Part shown: in pieces, positions 26,480 through 36,185 of the stretch
Layout of the letters: every line of letters begins with the position of its first letter
How positions within the stretch are numbered: position 1 is the stretch's first letter
Source: Natronorubrum halophilum
Lineage (GTDB): Archaea; Halobacteriota; Halobacteria; Halobacteriales; Natrialbaceae
Direction: 5' to 3'
Length of the DNA: 64,000 nt
NCBI RefSeq assembly: GCF_003670115.1
Contig: NZ_QQTY01000001.1
Span: forward strand, 558,001 to 622,000
Made by a program: the position numbers and the translations under genes
The notes under the pieces: model-generated
What the model was told of the DNA's origin: nothing
Database searches by the model: none
What the model saw: the letters and a program-made list of their open reading frames with translations, nothing else

Positions 26480-27391
26480 CTACGAGCCGATCTCGGTCAC
26501 CGTTTCGAACGAGTGGTCGGTGATCGACTCGGCTATCTTGTCGCTCTCGAGGTCGTCCGGAACGTGCTGGGGATACTTTCGGCGGAAATAGCCCACGAGA
26601 TTCGTCAGATCGCGCCGGAGGAACTCGGCCGCGTTCTCGTGTCCCGTCGGCACGGCCTGTGGCCAGTCGAAGATTTTCACGCCCTCCTCGCTGACGAAGA
26701 CGTTGTACTCGCTCATGTCCGCGTGCACGTACCCGTTCTCGTACGCGCGTGCGACCTCGGACACGAGCAGGTCGAGGACCCCCAGCACCTGCTCGTCCTC
26801 GAGTTTCGTCTGCGAGAGCTCGACGCCGTCCATCTTCTCCATGACGATGGCGTGGCGGTTCTGGCCGATCGGGCGCGGGACCGAGACGTCCGGATACAGC
26901 TCCTCGAGGATCTCGTGCTCCCGCTCGGCGGCCTTCCGGGCGGTGTACATCCAGGAGACGTGATCGTTGTCCGACGTGTAATCGCGCTCTTTGTGGACCT
27001 CGCGAAAGTTCGTGTACCCCTCGCGGTGGTACTTCAACGCGAGCGGCTTGTATGATCGAACTTCGTAGACGTCGCTTTCCTTACCGACGCCCAGCGGCGA
27101 GCCGAACTCGCTGATCGTATCCTGCTCGACGAGCGCTCGCAGGGCGAGAATATCGTAGCCTTCGAACTGGAGGGTGTAGCCTTCGTACTGGATCGTCTTC
27201 TTCTCGACCAGACCCCGCTTGAGACAGCGCTCGAGACGGTAGTCGACCTCCTCCGCGGTCAAACTGGAGAATTTCGGGAGCTTCTCCCGTTGAACCCACT
27301 CTGAAAAGCGCATCCCCTGTTCGACCCCCGAAAGGAGATAGAAGTCCTCTTCGTCGAGTTCCGGTAGAAGACCGGCAACATTCCGGACCAT
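26480..27391 (-). CDS. rio2: RIO2-type serine/threonine protein kinase
   Basis: 303 aa from the ATG at 27391, fixed by CGTAAAAACG 27 nt upstream. Residues ~1-90 are the winged-helix domain specific to RIO2. The kinase domain shows GVGKESDVYEV (nucleotide loop), ALKYHREGYTNF, the catalytic loop HADMSEYNVF and the metal-binding KIFDWPQAV. RIO2 acts in late small-subunit ribosome maturation in archaea and eukaryotes. The longer frame to 27520 is rejected because it would start upstream of the TATA box. Confidence 0.94.
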   Translation of the reverse strand: MVRNVAGLLPELDEEDFYLLSGVEQGMRFSEWVQREKLPKFSSLTAEEVDYRLERCLKRGLVEKKTIQYEGYTLQFEGYDILALRALVEQDTISEFGSPLGVGKESDVYEVRSYKPLALKYHREGYTNFREVHKERDYTSDNDHVSWMYTARKAAEREHEILEELYPDVSVPRPIGQNRHAIVMEKMDGVELSQTKLEDEQVLGVLDLLVSEVARAYENGYVHADMSEYNVFVSEEGVKIFDWPQAVPTGHENAAEFLRRDLTNLVGYFRRKYPQHVPDDLESDKIAESITDHSFETVTEIGS

Positions 27392-27413
27392 AGCGGGCGA
27401 TAGCCGGCGTGTA

Positions 27414-27423
27414 CGTAAAAACG
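27414..27423 (-). promoter_or_regulatory. TATA box of rio2
   Basis: CGTTTTTACG on the minus strand, centred 27 nt before the rio2 ATG. Confidence 0.5.
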
Positions 27424-27518
27424 TCGTGACGCGCGAATCGCGACGGTTCACACCGTCGCAAACTGATGGATCGCCAGTCCGGGGGCTCCACGCAGCGATC
27501 GTGCGCCGGATAAATGAC

Positions 27519-27741
27519 ATGGCACAATATCAAATTCCGGTGCCGGCGAAATCGGCGGGTGCAACGCACCATCGGCGCGGGGACGTCACGGAACCGACTC
27601 GAGAGCGACGAGGCTCGAGCGCTGTTCGATCGGAACGATCTCTTCCCCGAAGACGCGTGGCGGCGTCAGTACGACCGCGTCCAGAAAACGGGAGAGATTA
27701 CCGAGGTCGAAGAGATGCCTCGTCCGGACCCGTCGCACTGA
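27519..27741 (+). pseudogene. Small haloarchaeal gene apparently broken by a one-base frameshift
   Basis: The ATG at 27519 opens MAQYQIPVPAKSAGATHHRR, and around 27600 the sensible reading moves to the next frame, which continues SDEARALFDRNDLFPEDAWR and ends TGEITEVEEMPRPDPSH before a stop at 27741. A one-base insertion near CGACTCGAGAGCGACGAG would join them into one ~74-aa acidic protein. The C-terminal half has the composition of a real haloarchaeal protein. It may be a true pseudogene, a sequencing error, or an independently started short gene. Confidence 0.35.
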
Positions 27742-27872
27742 TCGAGATCCTGGCGGACGGCAGTTACGACCCGACCACACGGTAGCAGTAGTCACCTTCA
27801 CGGGCGGCCGAGGCACGAACGCCACAACTCACCGTCGCAATCCCTAACTCGGTGGCCGGCGAGCGAACGAAT

Positions 27873-28709
27873 ATGAGCGATCTCGCCGATCGGGACTGGC
27901 GGCTGATTCGGGACGATCCCCGCGAAGGGAAGTTGCAGATGGCTATCGAGGAGGTGGCCGCGCGGACGGCGCTCGAGGACGACCTGCGAACGGTCCGCGT
28001 CTACTCGTGGGAACCGAGCACGCTCTCGCTTGGCTACCGACAGGATGCGGACACGGTCGACTGGGGGTACTGCGAGCGAGAGGGTATCGACGTCACCCGT
28101 CGCCAGACCGGCGGCGGCGGGATCTATCACGATCGCGACGCCGACATCTCCTACACGATCGTCGCGCCGGCCGAGGAAGTCCCCGGCGACCTGATGGACT
28201 GCTATGCGCTGTTCTGTGAGCCGATCCTCGAGGGGTTACGACGCATGGGCGTCGACGCCGACTTCGCCGCCGTCGAGCAGTCGTCGATCTACTACCCCTC
28301 GTGTTACCTGCGGGACATCAACCCGGCCCACGACGTCGTCGCACCCGCGAGCGCGGGCGAGAATGCGAAGAAAATCAGCGGAAACGCGCAGTATCGACAG
28401 CGAGACGTCGTTATCCAACACGGCTCGATCAGTTACGATCGCAGACCGGACCACCATCTCGGCGTCTTCGACACGGATCTCGAGCGCGCGACGTTCACCG
28501 ACCGGGTGACGAGCATCCGTGATGAGGCGGGAATCGACCGCGGGGAAGCCGTCGATACGCTCGCGACATCGCTGGGAGAGTGGTGCGACGGCGACGAGTC
28601 GACCTGGCGCGAAGGCGAACTCGAGGCGGCTCACGCCCTCGCCGACCGAAAGTTCGGTGCCGACGCGTGGGTTCGGAATCGAGAGGTGCTCGAAGCGAGC
28701 GAGCAATGA
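27873..28709 (+). CDS. lplA: Lipoate-protein ligase A family protein (biotin/lipoate ligase fold)
   Basis: 278 aa from the ATG at 27873. The ligase core has RRQTGGGGIYHD (the RRxxGGGxxxHD motif) and the catalytic lysine in NAKKISGNAQ. The C-terminal ~60 residues could be the small accessory lobe. It should activate and attach lipoate to E2 or GcvH proteins; octanoyl-transferase is the alternative. The fused E1 gene lies 5 kb away on the other strand, consistent with a 2-oxoacid dehydrogenase system in this genome. Confidence 0.87.
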   Translation: MSDLADRDWRLIRDDPREGKLQMAIEEVAARTALEDDLRTVRVYSWEPSTLSLGYRQDADTVDWGYCEREGIDVTRRQTGGGGIYHDRDADISYTIVAPAEEVPGDLMDCYALFCEPILEGLRRMGVDADFAAVEQSSIYYPSCYLRDINPAHDVVAPASAGENAKKISGNAQYRQRDVVIQHGSISYDRRPDHHLGVFDTDLERATFTDRVTSIRDEAGIDRGEAVDTLATSLGEWCDGDESTWREGELEAAHALADRKFGADAWVRNREVLEASEQ

Positions 28710-28820
28710 CTCGGCGGACGAGCCATAGCCGTAATCCGGAATCTGCAAAAGAGCGCTCGCCTCGAGCCGTCTCGCGGCGCGGACCGACGGCGGTGCAATC
28801 ATCCGTCTCTCGCTGCTCGC

Positions 28821-29099
28821 TTAACTGAGAATCGCTCTCCAGCTCCAGCCGCCGAGGATGATCACGAGGAGCGCGAGCACGAAGAACACGCCCCACTGCT
28901 GGCCTTCGGTATCCGCGATCGGTGAGAGGACGTTGATGACGCCGGTAAACTGCATCGCCGCGATCACGAGCAACAGCAACGACAGGATCGAGACGACGGC
29001 GATCCCGATCCAGTTACGGGTCATCCACTGTACGTCCTCCTCCGCCTCCTCCTTGGAGGTCGTCGGCGTTTCCGTCGGCTCTCGGTCCGGTTCTGACAT
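28821..29099 (-). CDS. Small membrane protein with two TM segments
   Basis: 92 aa. An acidic N-terminal 25 residues (EPTETPTTSKEEAEED) precede a first TM at ~29-50 and a second at ~68-88. No motif. Its neighbours do not suggest a role. The start matches a clear ATG, and the composition is typical of haloarchaeal membrane proteins. Confidence 0.7.
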   Translation of the reverse strand: MSEPDREPTETPTTSKEEAEEDVQWMTRNWIGIAVVSILSLLLLVIAAMQFTGVINVLSPIADTEGQQWGVFFVLALLVIILGGWSWRAILS

Positions 29100-29246
29100 A
29101 CGGTATCGTACGATCGACCCTCGGGAAACGGTTCCACCTGCAGGATCCGGGTTCGGCGGATCGTCGCGAGAAAACGTCCAGGTTCTCGCGATCGAGATCA
29201 GTCCCGCGACGGCAACGGAGTACGCTTCGTAGCTTCCCGAACCAGA

Positions 29247-29924
29247 TCACGGGTCGAGAATCATGTCCCGTCGGCGTCGCAGCCTGCCGCGAACGACCGG
29301 CGACGCCGGAAAAACGCCGATCTCGAGGCGATCGATCTCCTCGACCGCGAGCGCCTCGTGGCCGACGAACTGCGGAACCGTCTCGCGGGTGAGCTGACAG
29401 CCACCGGCCGCACGCTTCCAGACGGGGTTGAGCAGGTCCTGACCGGTCCCGCGCCAGCCGTCGGCGTGAACGTGCTCGAGAAACCGGACCTCCCCGCCCG
29501 GCTTCAGCACCCGGACGACCTCCTCGAGGGCGGCGTCGGGGTCCTGAACGGTACAGAAGACGAGTCCCGAAATGACGACGTCGAAGCTGTCGTCGGGATA
29601 GGGCAACGATTCCGCCCGAGCATCTCGGAGGTCGACCTCGAGCCCCGCCTCTCGGGCGGTACGCGCCGCCCGCTTGCGCATGTGCGGATCGGGTTCGATC
29701 GCGTGATACTCGAGGTCCCCGCTGGCCCCGTCGACGACGAACGGGAACATGTCGCCGGTGCCACAGCCGAGTTCGAGAACGCGCCCCGAGAGCTCCCGCG
29801 TGAGAGACTCCCGATGGGGGGCGAGCAGGGACGACTGCGGAACCAGATCGTAGAGCGCGGCGAAGACGGGATGGGAGATCCCGTGGTTCTCCTCGGTCGT
29901 GGTCTGGGCGTTTGGCTCGGACAT
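29247..29924 (-). CDS. Class I SAM-dependent methyltransferase (UbiE/Coq5-like)
   Basis: 225 aa. Motif I VLELGCGTGDMFPFV (res ~49-63) and the acidic motif post-I YHAIEPDPHM bind S-adenosylmethionine; motif II is FDVVISGLVFCTVQD and motif III VLKPGGEVRFLEH. The overall layout is that of the methyltransferase-11/UbiE branch, acting on quinones, lipids or small molecules. The C-terminal third is not diagnostic. Monocistronic. Confidence 0.88.
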   Translation of the reverse strand: MSEPNAQTTTEENHGISHPVFAALYDLVPQSSLLAPHRESLTRELSGRVLELGCGTGDMFPFVVDGASGDLEYHAIEPDPHMRKRAARTAREAGLEVDLRDARAESLPYPDDSFDVVISGLVFCTVQDPDAALEEVVRVLKPGGEVRFLEHVHADGWRGTGQDLLNPVWKRAAGGCQLTRETVPQFVGHEALAVEEIDRLEIGVFPASPVVRGRLRRRRDMILDP

Positions 29925-29986
29925 CTCACTGAAACACGGTACAGCGACTGGTAATCGTTTCCCCGGCGACGTCGGCTCGATGAGCG

Positions 29987-30763
29987 CTATCGGATCGTAT
30001 CCGGGATTCGTTCGATCACGTCGGTCGCGAGGACCCCCGGGCCGTACTCGGCGGTCGCTAGTTCACCGCTCTTGCCGATGATCCACGTCCCCAGTTCCGC
30101 CGCCTCGGTGCGATCCATTCCCTGGCCGAGCAGGGAGGCGATTATTCCGGCCAGCGTATCCCCCGTCCCGGCGACCGACAGCGCCGACGTTCCCGTCTCG
30201 TTTTGCACGCGCTCGCCGGCGGCGACGATTTCGTCGACGTCCCCGGTCAGCGTAACGACCCCACCCGTCTCCTCGGAGAACGCCTCGAGCGAGCCGTAAT
30301 GGTCGCGTATCGCATCGTCCTCCGACCCGCTCGGCGTGAGGATCGTGTTCGAGAGATCGGCCTCGAGCGCGGGTTCGATCGCGAGCGCGTCGACGACGGT
30401 CGGGACGTCGATCGTATCGATCGCCTCGTGGACGGCGTTGCGGTCCGCGTCGACGAGTCCCGGACCGATCACGAGCGCGTCGGCCCACTCGCTCATCTCG
30501 CGGGTCCGTTTGACCGCGCTCTCCTCGAACTGTTCGCCCGCGTAGCGGTCCACGAGCAGGTTCGGCTCGTGGCCCGCGACGATTTCGTAGAGCGGGTCCG
30601 GGACGAACGCCCGGACGTGATCGGAGCCGGTCCGGAGCGCCGCTCGACCGACGAGGGCGGGCTGATTCGGATACTCGATGGCTCCGGCGACGATGCCGAC
30701 GCGACCGTTGTCCAGACCGGTCTCCTCGGAGACGTTCGAGAGCGTTCGCTGGAGGCGTCCCAT
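29987..30763 (-). CDS. NAD(P)H-hydrate dehydratase-like (NnrD) protein, stand-alone and divergent
   Basis: 258 aa, ribokinase-like fold. GRVGIVAGAIEYPNQPALVGRAALR opens like the C-terminal NnrD domain of YjeF, and the ADP-binding GTGDTLAGIIASLLGQG with its catalytic Asp is kept. However, the usual LTPHPGE loop reads ILTPSGSEDDAIRDH, and the N-terminal epimerase (NnrE) domain is missing. It may repair hydrated NAD(P)H together with a separate epimerase, or act on another substrate. Confidence 0.75.
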   Translation of the reverse strand: MGRLQRTLSNVSEETGLDNGRVGIVAGAIEYPNQPALVGRAALRTGSDHVRAFVPDPLYEIVAGHEPNLLVDRYAGEQFEESAVKRTREMSEWADALVIGPGLVDADRNAVHEAIDTIDVPTVVDALAIEPALEADLSNTILTPSGSEDDAIRDHYGSLEAFSEETGGVVTLTGDVDEIVAAGERVQNETGTSALSVAGTGDTLAGIIASLLGQGMDRTEAAELGTWIIGKSGELATAEYGPGVLATDVIERIPDTIR

Positions 30764-30889
30764 GAGTTATCTCCCGGATCGTAACGGGTAGCCGTTCGGC
30801 AGGCGTGTTCCGGTCGCATTCGAACGCGGGGGTCGGGACCCGTCGTGTGCCGCACCAAAGCATAGGTCGTGGCCATCGTAGCAAGAGCC

Positions 30890-31525
30890 ATGTTCGACGA
30901 CAGAACCGACGCCGGCGAACGGCTCGCGGCGGAACTCGAGTCCCGCGGTCTCGAGGCCGATATCGTCCTCGGGATTCCCCGCGGTGCCTTACCCGTCGCC
31001 CGGCCGGTCGCCGACGCGCTGGACGCCGACCTGGACGTGGTCGTCGCCCGAAAGATGGGGGCACCGAAGAACCCCGAACTGGCGCTCGGTGCGGTCGCGA
31101 GCGACGGCAGCGTCTGGTACAACGAGGACCTCATCGATCGACTCGGCGTCTCGGACGAGTACTTAGAGGAGATCCGGGGGGAAGAGGCGAACAACGCCCG
31201 CGAGAAGGCCGATCGGTATCGTGAGACGGTCGGCCTACCGGATCTCCAGGGCAAACGCGTGATCGTCGTCGACGACGGCGTTGCAACCGGCGCGACCGCG
31301 ATGGCCTGCCTGCGACAGATCCGGAATAGCGGTGCCGCGTTCGTCGCGCTCGCGGTTCCGGTCGGCTCGCCGCGAGGGATCGGCGACCTCGAGACGGAGG
31401 CCGACGAGATAATCGCCCTCCGGACGCCCCAGTCGTTCCGCGCGGTCGGCCAGTTCTACCGAACGTTCGGACAGGTGAGCGACGAGGAGGCGGTCGGGTA
31501 CCTCGAACGGGAAAGGACGGAGTAG
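30890..31525 (+). CDS. Phosphoribosyltransferase-family protein
   Basis: 211 aa from the ATG at 30890. The PRPP loop VIVVDDGVATGATAMACL is complete, preceded by VLGIPRGALPVARPVADALD and ARKMGAPKNPELALGAV, a pattern found in the type I PRTases often called 'putative phosphoribosyl transferase' beside esterases in bacteria. The acceptor base is not predictable. Monocistronic and divergent from the NnrD-like gene. Confidence 0.87.
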   Translation: MFDDRTDAGERLAAELESRGLEADIVLGIPRGALPVARPVADALDADLDVVVARKMGAPKNPELALGAVASDGSVWYNEDLIDRLGVSDEYLEEIRGEEANNAREKADRYRETVGLPDLQGKRVIVVDDGVATGATAMACLRQIRNSGAAFVALAVPVGSPRGIGDLETEADEIIALRTPQSFRAVGQFYRTFGQVSDEEAVGYLERERTE

Positions 31526-31564
31526 CGCGTCCGATTCCGAACCGGCGTTTCTCGGACGGTCCCG

Positions 31565-32878
31565 TCAGGGCCAGAGCCCGCGTACCTCGTGGGCCTCGCC
31601 GACTCGCGACAGCGCGACGATGTATGCGGCGTCGCGCCAGCTCACGCCCCGTCGCTCCACCTCCTCGCGCAGGTGCGACCACGCGTCGATCATCTCGGCT
31701 TCGAGTTCCTCGTGGACGCGCTCGAGCGTCCACTGGCGGCGGTTGATGTCTTGGAGCCACTCGAAGTAGCTCACCGTCACCCCGCCGGCGTTCGCGAGGA
31801 TGTCGGGGACGACGTGGACGCCGCGCTCGTCGAGAATCGTGTCCGCGGCGAACGTGGTCGGCCCGTTCGCACCCTCGACGACGATGTCGGCCGCCACGGC
31901 CTCGGCGTTGTCCGCGGTGATGACGTTGCCGATGGCGGCCGGGACGAGGACGTCGACGTCCAACTCGAGGAGTTCAGCGTTCGAGAGCCGCGTGACGTCG
32001 GTCGCGGCGGCGTAGCTGGTGACCGCCTCCGGCTCTTCGTCGTGGGACGGGATCGCAGCGACGTCGATCCCGGCAGGGTCGTAGACCGCGCCGTTGACGT
32101 CGCTGACGGCGACGACGGTTGCGCCCCACTCCTCGAGCAGGCGGGCGGCGCTGGCTCCGACGCTGCCAAAGCCCTGGACGGCGACGGTCGTCTCCTCGAG
32201 CGGATAGTCGTAGTACTCACAGGTTTCGCGCGTAACGATGGCGACGCTCCGGCCGGGTGCCTCCTCGCGGCCGTAGGAGCCGCCGACGACGGGCGGTTTG
32301 CCGGTGACGACGCCGGGGATGGTCTCGCCTTCCTGCATGCTGTAAGCGTCCATCAACCAGGCCATCGTCGCCGGGTCGGTTCCCATATCGGGCGCGGGAA
32401 TGTCCTTCGTCGGACCGATCACGTCGCGGATCTCGTGGGTGAACCGACGGGTGAGTCGCTCCTTCTCGTCGTCGGTGAGCGATTTCGGATCGACGATGAT
32501 ACCGCCCTTCGCGCCGCCGAAGGGCAGGTCCATGACGGCACACTTCCAGGTCATCCACATCGAGAGGCCGACGCACTCGTCGCGCGTCACCTCCGGGTGG
32601 TAGCGGAGACCGCCCTTGTACGGACCGCGGACGCTGTCGTGTTGGGCTCGGTAGCCGGTGAAGACCTCGACCGAACCGTCCTCGCGCTCGAGCGGAACGG
32701 TCACTTCGTGGACCTTCGCCGGGTGTTTGAGCCGCTCGAGGGCGGCGGCGTCGATCTCGATGTGAGACGCCGCGCGGCCGAGCTGTCGACGCGCGGTCTC
32801 GAGTGCCGTTTCGGGCGTCGTTTCGTCGGCCGGTCCCCGGTCTACCGAGGGGATTGACGACTGTTGGTTAGATGCCAT
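31565..32878 (-). CDS. gdhB: Glutamate dehydrogenase (Glu/Leu/Phe/Val family)
   Basis: 437 aa. The catalytic lysine region is in [16 protein letters not shown], preceded by GLRYHPEV; the dinucleotide-binding motif is [22 protein letters not shown]. Length and motifs match hexameric glutamate dehydrogenase, which links 2-oxoglutarate and ammonium to glutamate. Haloarchaea keep several paralogs; NAD or NADP preference is not decided here. It lies beside a rubrerythrin-like micro-protein on the same strand, 10 nt upstream of it, but each looks separately promoted. Confidence 0.93.
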   Translation of the reverse strand: MASNQQSSIPSVDRGPADETTPETALETARRQLGRAASHIEIDAAALERLKHPAKVHEVTVPLEREDGSVEVFTGYRAQHDSVRGPYKGGLRYHPEVTRDECVGLSMWMTWKCAVMDLPFGGAKGGIIVDPKSLTDDEKERLTRRFTHEIRDVIGPTKDIPAPDMGTDPATMAWLMDAYSMQEGETIPGVVTGKPPVVGGSYGREEAPGRSVAIVTRETCEYYDYPLEETTVAVQGFGSVGASAARLLEEWGATVVAVSDVNGAVYDPAGIDVAAIPSHDEEPEAVTSYAAATDVTRLSNAELLELDVDVLVPAAIGNVITADNAEAVAADIVVEGANGPTTFAADTILDERGVHVVPDILANAGGVTVSYFEWLQDINRRQWTLERVHEELEAEMIDAWSHLREEVERRGVSWRDAAYIVALSRVGEAHEVRGLWP

Positions 32879-32888
32879 GGCGCTTCGA

Positions 32889-33029
32889 TTATTCGATCGG
32901 TGTCTGCCGGTTTCGCATGTCAGCGCCGCAGTCGGGACAGGACACCGGTGCCGTCGCCCGAACGACGGTTCCGCAGTCGAAACACTCGTAGTTCGATTCT
33001 TCGCCGGGGTTGAGATAGACGTCTTTCAC
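32889..33029 (-). CDS. Rubrerythrin-like rubredoxin-type zinc/iron micro-protein (46 aa)
   Basis: Starts at a GTG (33029), below the length of most automatic gene calls. Two knuckles CFDC and CPDCG form a rubredoxin/zinc-ribbon-like site in a 46-residue protein (opening [15 protein letters not shown]). CTATTATTCC about 26 nt upstream fits a leaderless GTG start. Such rubrerythrin-like mini-proteins are common in haloarchaea; redox or nucleic-acid roles are both possible. Confidence 0.78.
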   Translation of the reverse strand: MKDVYLNPGEESNYECFDCGTVVRATAPVSCPDCGADMRNRQTPIE

Positions 33030-33114
33030 AGGAGTCGTCACACTAAGGAATAATAGGGATATTAGGATAGGGATGATTGTTGGATAGCTAGCTACGCGGA
33101 CGTGCGATGGTTCA

Positions 33115-36081
33115 CTATTCAACCCCTCTCGCAGTATTCGCCGGAACACCGATCTCGTCGAACAGGATGGTGAAGAGTTTTCGCTGCACGATCCGGATAT
33201 GGCGGTAGAACGCGGCCGACGAGATGCCGAGCGTGTCCGCGACCGCTTCGCCCGACCGCTCCCGCGGTGACTCGAAGTAGCCGCCGTAGTACGCCAGTTG
33301 TACGACCTCGAGTTGCCGATCGGTGAGTCGCTCGAGGAGCGCGGCCCGAAGATCACGCGCGGTCGTCCGGTCGATGGTCCGCTTGGCGTGCAGTTCGACG
33401 TCCGAGAAACCGTTCGAGACGACGTCGATGCTCCCTTTGGCATCGACCGTTGGCGGGACGTCGACGACGACGCGCGTCCGCTCCGGCGTCGCCTCGACGC
33501 TGTGTAGAACCACGCCGTGATCCGCGAGTTGGAGGGCCAGAAACGGCGAGGAGAGTTCGAGGAGGACCGTCCCGCCCTCGTCACCGTTCGTGTCGCTCTC
33601 GCCGTCGCTGATCACCTGCGCATCCTCGACGGCGACGAGATCGGTGGCTGCGTCCACAACGGCACTCGGCGGGGCGTCCTCGACAGTTGCGAATACCGCG
33701 GCCCCGTCCTCGTGTAGACGGATACCGCCGTCGAAGGAGAGCACACAGTCGGCCGCCCGAGCCAGCCGAGAGAACACGAAGCCGTCGTCGTACACGTCGA
33801 ACTCGAGGCGGGTACGGGAGTCCGTCAACAGCGCCTGTTTGCGCTCGACGGCGGCGATGGCGGACGCGATCGTCTCGCCGAGTTCCGCGAGAACGGTCTG
33901 CGTGACCTCGTCGAACGCGTCGGGCTGGTCGGCGTAGACGGTCAGTACGCCGTACGTGAATTCGTCGTATCCCAGCGGAACGCTGGTAACCGACTGGTAC
34001 TCTCGAGAGAGCGCCTCCGAGCGCCACGGTTCGTCGCGGAGTCGGTCAACGACGTTCGAGACGACGGTCACCTCGCGGTCGGCCGCCGTACGGGCCGCGG
34101 GCTCGCTCCCATCCGCCAGCGAGAGCGAAACGCTGTCGAGGTAGTCTTGGCCGCGACCCGTTCCGCCGTGCGTGTTCGGCTCGAGGCGGTTATCCGCGGC
34201 GTCCATCGTCCCGATCCAGGCGAACGAAAACCGGTCGGCCGACGTGAGCCGTCCGCAGACGGCCGTCTCGATCTCCGCGCGGGTTTCGGCCTGCACCAGC
34301 GCCGCGTCGATCTCACGAATGATCTCGTTGACCTGGTTGAGCCGCGTGAGCTGTCGGTTCTGCTGTTTGAGTTCCCGATCGCGCTCACGAAGCGTTCGAT
34401 CCCGTTCGACTCGGTCGAGCGCCGCTTCGGCCGTCGCGGCCAGCAGGGCGGCCAGTTCTCGAGCGACGTCGTCGAACGCGTCGACTTCGGACGATCCCAC
34501 GAGGAAGACGCCGTGATCGCCCAGTGGAACGAATCCCCCGCTCCTGATAGCCGTCGTCGGACTCGAGAGCGCGTCCGCCTCGCGGATATCCGCGAAGAAT
34601 CGGGGCTCGCCCTCGACGAAAACGCGCCCCGAAATGCTGTCGTCGGTCGCGAGGTGCTCCGAGAGGGGACCGTGAAGGCGTTTCAGTCCCGGCGACGACG
34701 CGACCGGTCGGAGCACGTTCTCGTCGGTGTCGAACAGGTAGGCGCCGCTTCCCTCGAGATCGAGAACGTCCGCTGCGTCTCCCACGACGATATCGGCGAT
34801 TTCGCGCTCCGTTTCCGCGTAGAGCAGTTCCCGCGTCGTTCGGTGGAGCGCCGTCAGCGCTTCCTCGCGGCGCTTTCGTTTCGTGATGTCGCGACAGCTA
34901 TAGAGGAGCGTTCCGTCCTGAATCGAGACCTCGCGGACGTTGACCAACAGCGTGTGTTCGCGTCCCGCGTTATCCGTCGCCGTACATTCGATATTGGTCA
35001 ACACGCCCGCATCCTCGAGTTCGTCGCGATCGAAGAGTTCCGGGCCGAGTAGCTCCTCGATCGACCCCATCTCGTGGATCTCGTCGTCGGAGTAGCCGAA
35101 GATGAAGTGGACGTTCGGGCAGACGTAGGTGAACTCGCCCGCGTCGTTCGTGATGAGGACGGTGTCGGTCATGTTGTTGAGCGTCACCCGATGGAGCGCT
35201 TCGGACTCGCGCAACTCCCGCTCGAGTCGTGCCCGTTCGGTAACGTCGATCGCCCGCACGAGCAGGGAGACGACGGTCCCCGAATCGTCGGAGACCGGAC
35301 GGATCGTCACCTCGAGCGTGTGCGGGTCGCTCACTTCGTCGCCGTTGTCGTCGCCGTCGAACCGGGGCTGCGTCACCTCTCGCCGTACGACCTCGCCGGT
35401 CGCCGCCTGTTCGACCGCGTCCCGGAGTACTTCGCGACCGTCTCCGGTGCGCTCCCACCACGGTGACGCCGAGAGCGGACGATCTGTGACGTCGTCCACG
35501 GTCGCGTCGATCGCTTCGAGAGCGCTTTCGCTCGCCCGACGGACGCGTCCGTCGGGCGCGGTCACCCAGGAGTACGCCTCCGGATCGTCGAATATCGCGT
35601 CAAACTGATGGGCCCGTTCCCGTCGGTCTCGCCGCTCCCGCCCCGTTTCGATCGCCCGCTCGAGCGCTGCCGCGAGATCCTCGTCGCGTCGGTCTCGAGG
35701 GACGTACTCCGTGACGCCGGCCGCGATCGCCTCGCTCGCGAGCCGTTCGTCGCCGTCTTCGGGCGCGAGCACGACCGGACAGTCCGGTTCCCGATCGCGA
35801 ATTCGCTCGAGGAGCTCCAGACCGCTCGCGTCCGAGAGCAGTTGCGGCGTCAGGACGCAGCCGACGGGGTTCGCCTCGAGCGCCTCGAGGGCCGCGTCTG
35901 CAGTCGATGCCGTGATCGCGCCGACCCCGTCGCCGAGTCCGCTTTCGAGGACGTTCGAGAGCGACTCCGCGTCGGCGGGTGTCGCGCTCTCATCGGGAGT
36001 GACGACGAGGAGACTTGCGTCGTCGACGGTCCGTTCGGAAACCATTCGTCGCCCGTAGGTGCCCACGGTGATAGAATCCAT
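33115..36081 (-). CDS. Large bat-type sensor/regulator (REC-like, PAS, GAF, HTH_10)
   Basis: 988 aa. Order: receiver-like domain ~20-150 (LLVVTPDESATPAD, without a clear phospho-Asp pocket), PAS ~160-280, PAS ~295-400 (TLNNMTDTVLITNDAGEFTY), GAF ~410-560, GAF ~600-745, a bacterioopsin-activator-associated module ~755-900, and HTH_10 ~925-980 (LTDRQLEVVQLAYYGGYFESP). It senses one or more signals, probably redox, light or small ligands, and binds DNA directly. Convergence of many sensor domains on one HTH is typical of haloarchaeal bat proteins. Targets are unknown. Confidence 0.92.
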   Translation of the reverse strand: MDSITVGTYGRRMVSERTVDDASLLVVTPDESATPADAESLSNVLESGLGDGVGAITASTADAALEALEANPVGCVLTPQLLSDASGLELLERIRDREPDCPVVLAPEDGDERLASEAIAAGVTEYVPRDRRDEDLAAALERAIETGRERRDRRERAHQFDAIFDDPEAYSWVTAPDGRVRRASESALEAIDATVDDVTDRPLSASPWWERTGDGREVLRDAVEQAATGEVVRREVTQPRFDGDDNGDEVSDPHTLEVTIRPVSDDSGTVVSLLVRAIDVTERARLERELRESEALHRVTLNNMTDTVLITNDAGEFTYVCPNVHFIFGYSDDEIHEMGSIEELLGPELFDRDELEDAGVLTNIECTATDNAGREHTLLVNVREVSIQDGTLLYSCRDITKRKRREEALTALHRTTRELLYAETEREIADIVVGDAADVLDLEGSGAYLFDTDENVLRPVASSPGLKRLHGPLSEHLATDDSISGRVFVEGEPRFFADIREADALSSPTTAIRSGGFVPLGDHGVFLVGSSEVDAFDDVARELAALLAATAEAALDRVERDRTLRERDRELKQQNRQLTRLNQVNEIIREIDAALVQAETRAEIETAVCGRLTSADRFSFAWIGTMDAADNRLEPNTHGGTGRGQDYLDSVSLSLADGSEPAARTAADREVTVVSNVVDRLRDEPWRSEALSREYQSVTSVPLGYDEFTYGVLTVYADQPDAFDEVTQTVLAELGETIASAIAAVERKQALLTDSRTRLEFDVYDDGFVFSRLARAADCVLSFDGGIRLHEDGAAVFATVEDAPPSAVVDAATDLVAVEDAQVISDGESDTNGDEGGTVLLELSSPFLALQLADHGVVLHSVEATPERTRVVVDVPPTVDAKGSIDVVSNGFSDVELHAKRTIDRTTARDLRAALLERLTDRQLEVVQLAYYGGYFESPRERSGEAVADTLGISSAAFYRHIRIVQRKLFTILFDEIGVPANTARGVE

Positions 36082-36185
36082 CGCTTTTCCTCACCGTACG
36101 GAAACCGATCGGGACGGTACCGCGGGTCGCTCCGGATCCGAATCGGATCGATGCGTGTTCCCGTCTCGAGGCGCTACAAACCGAT

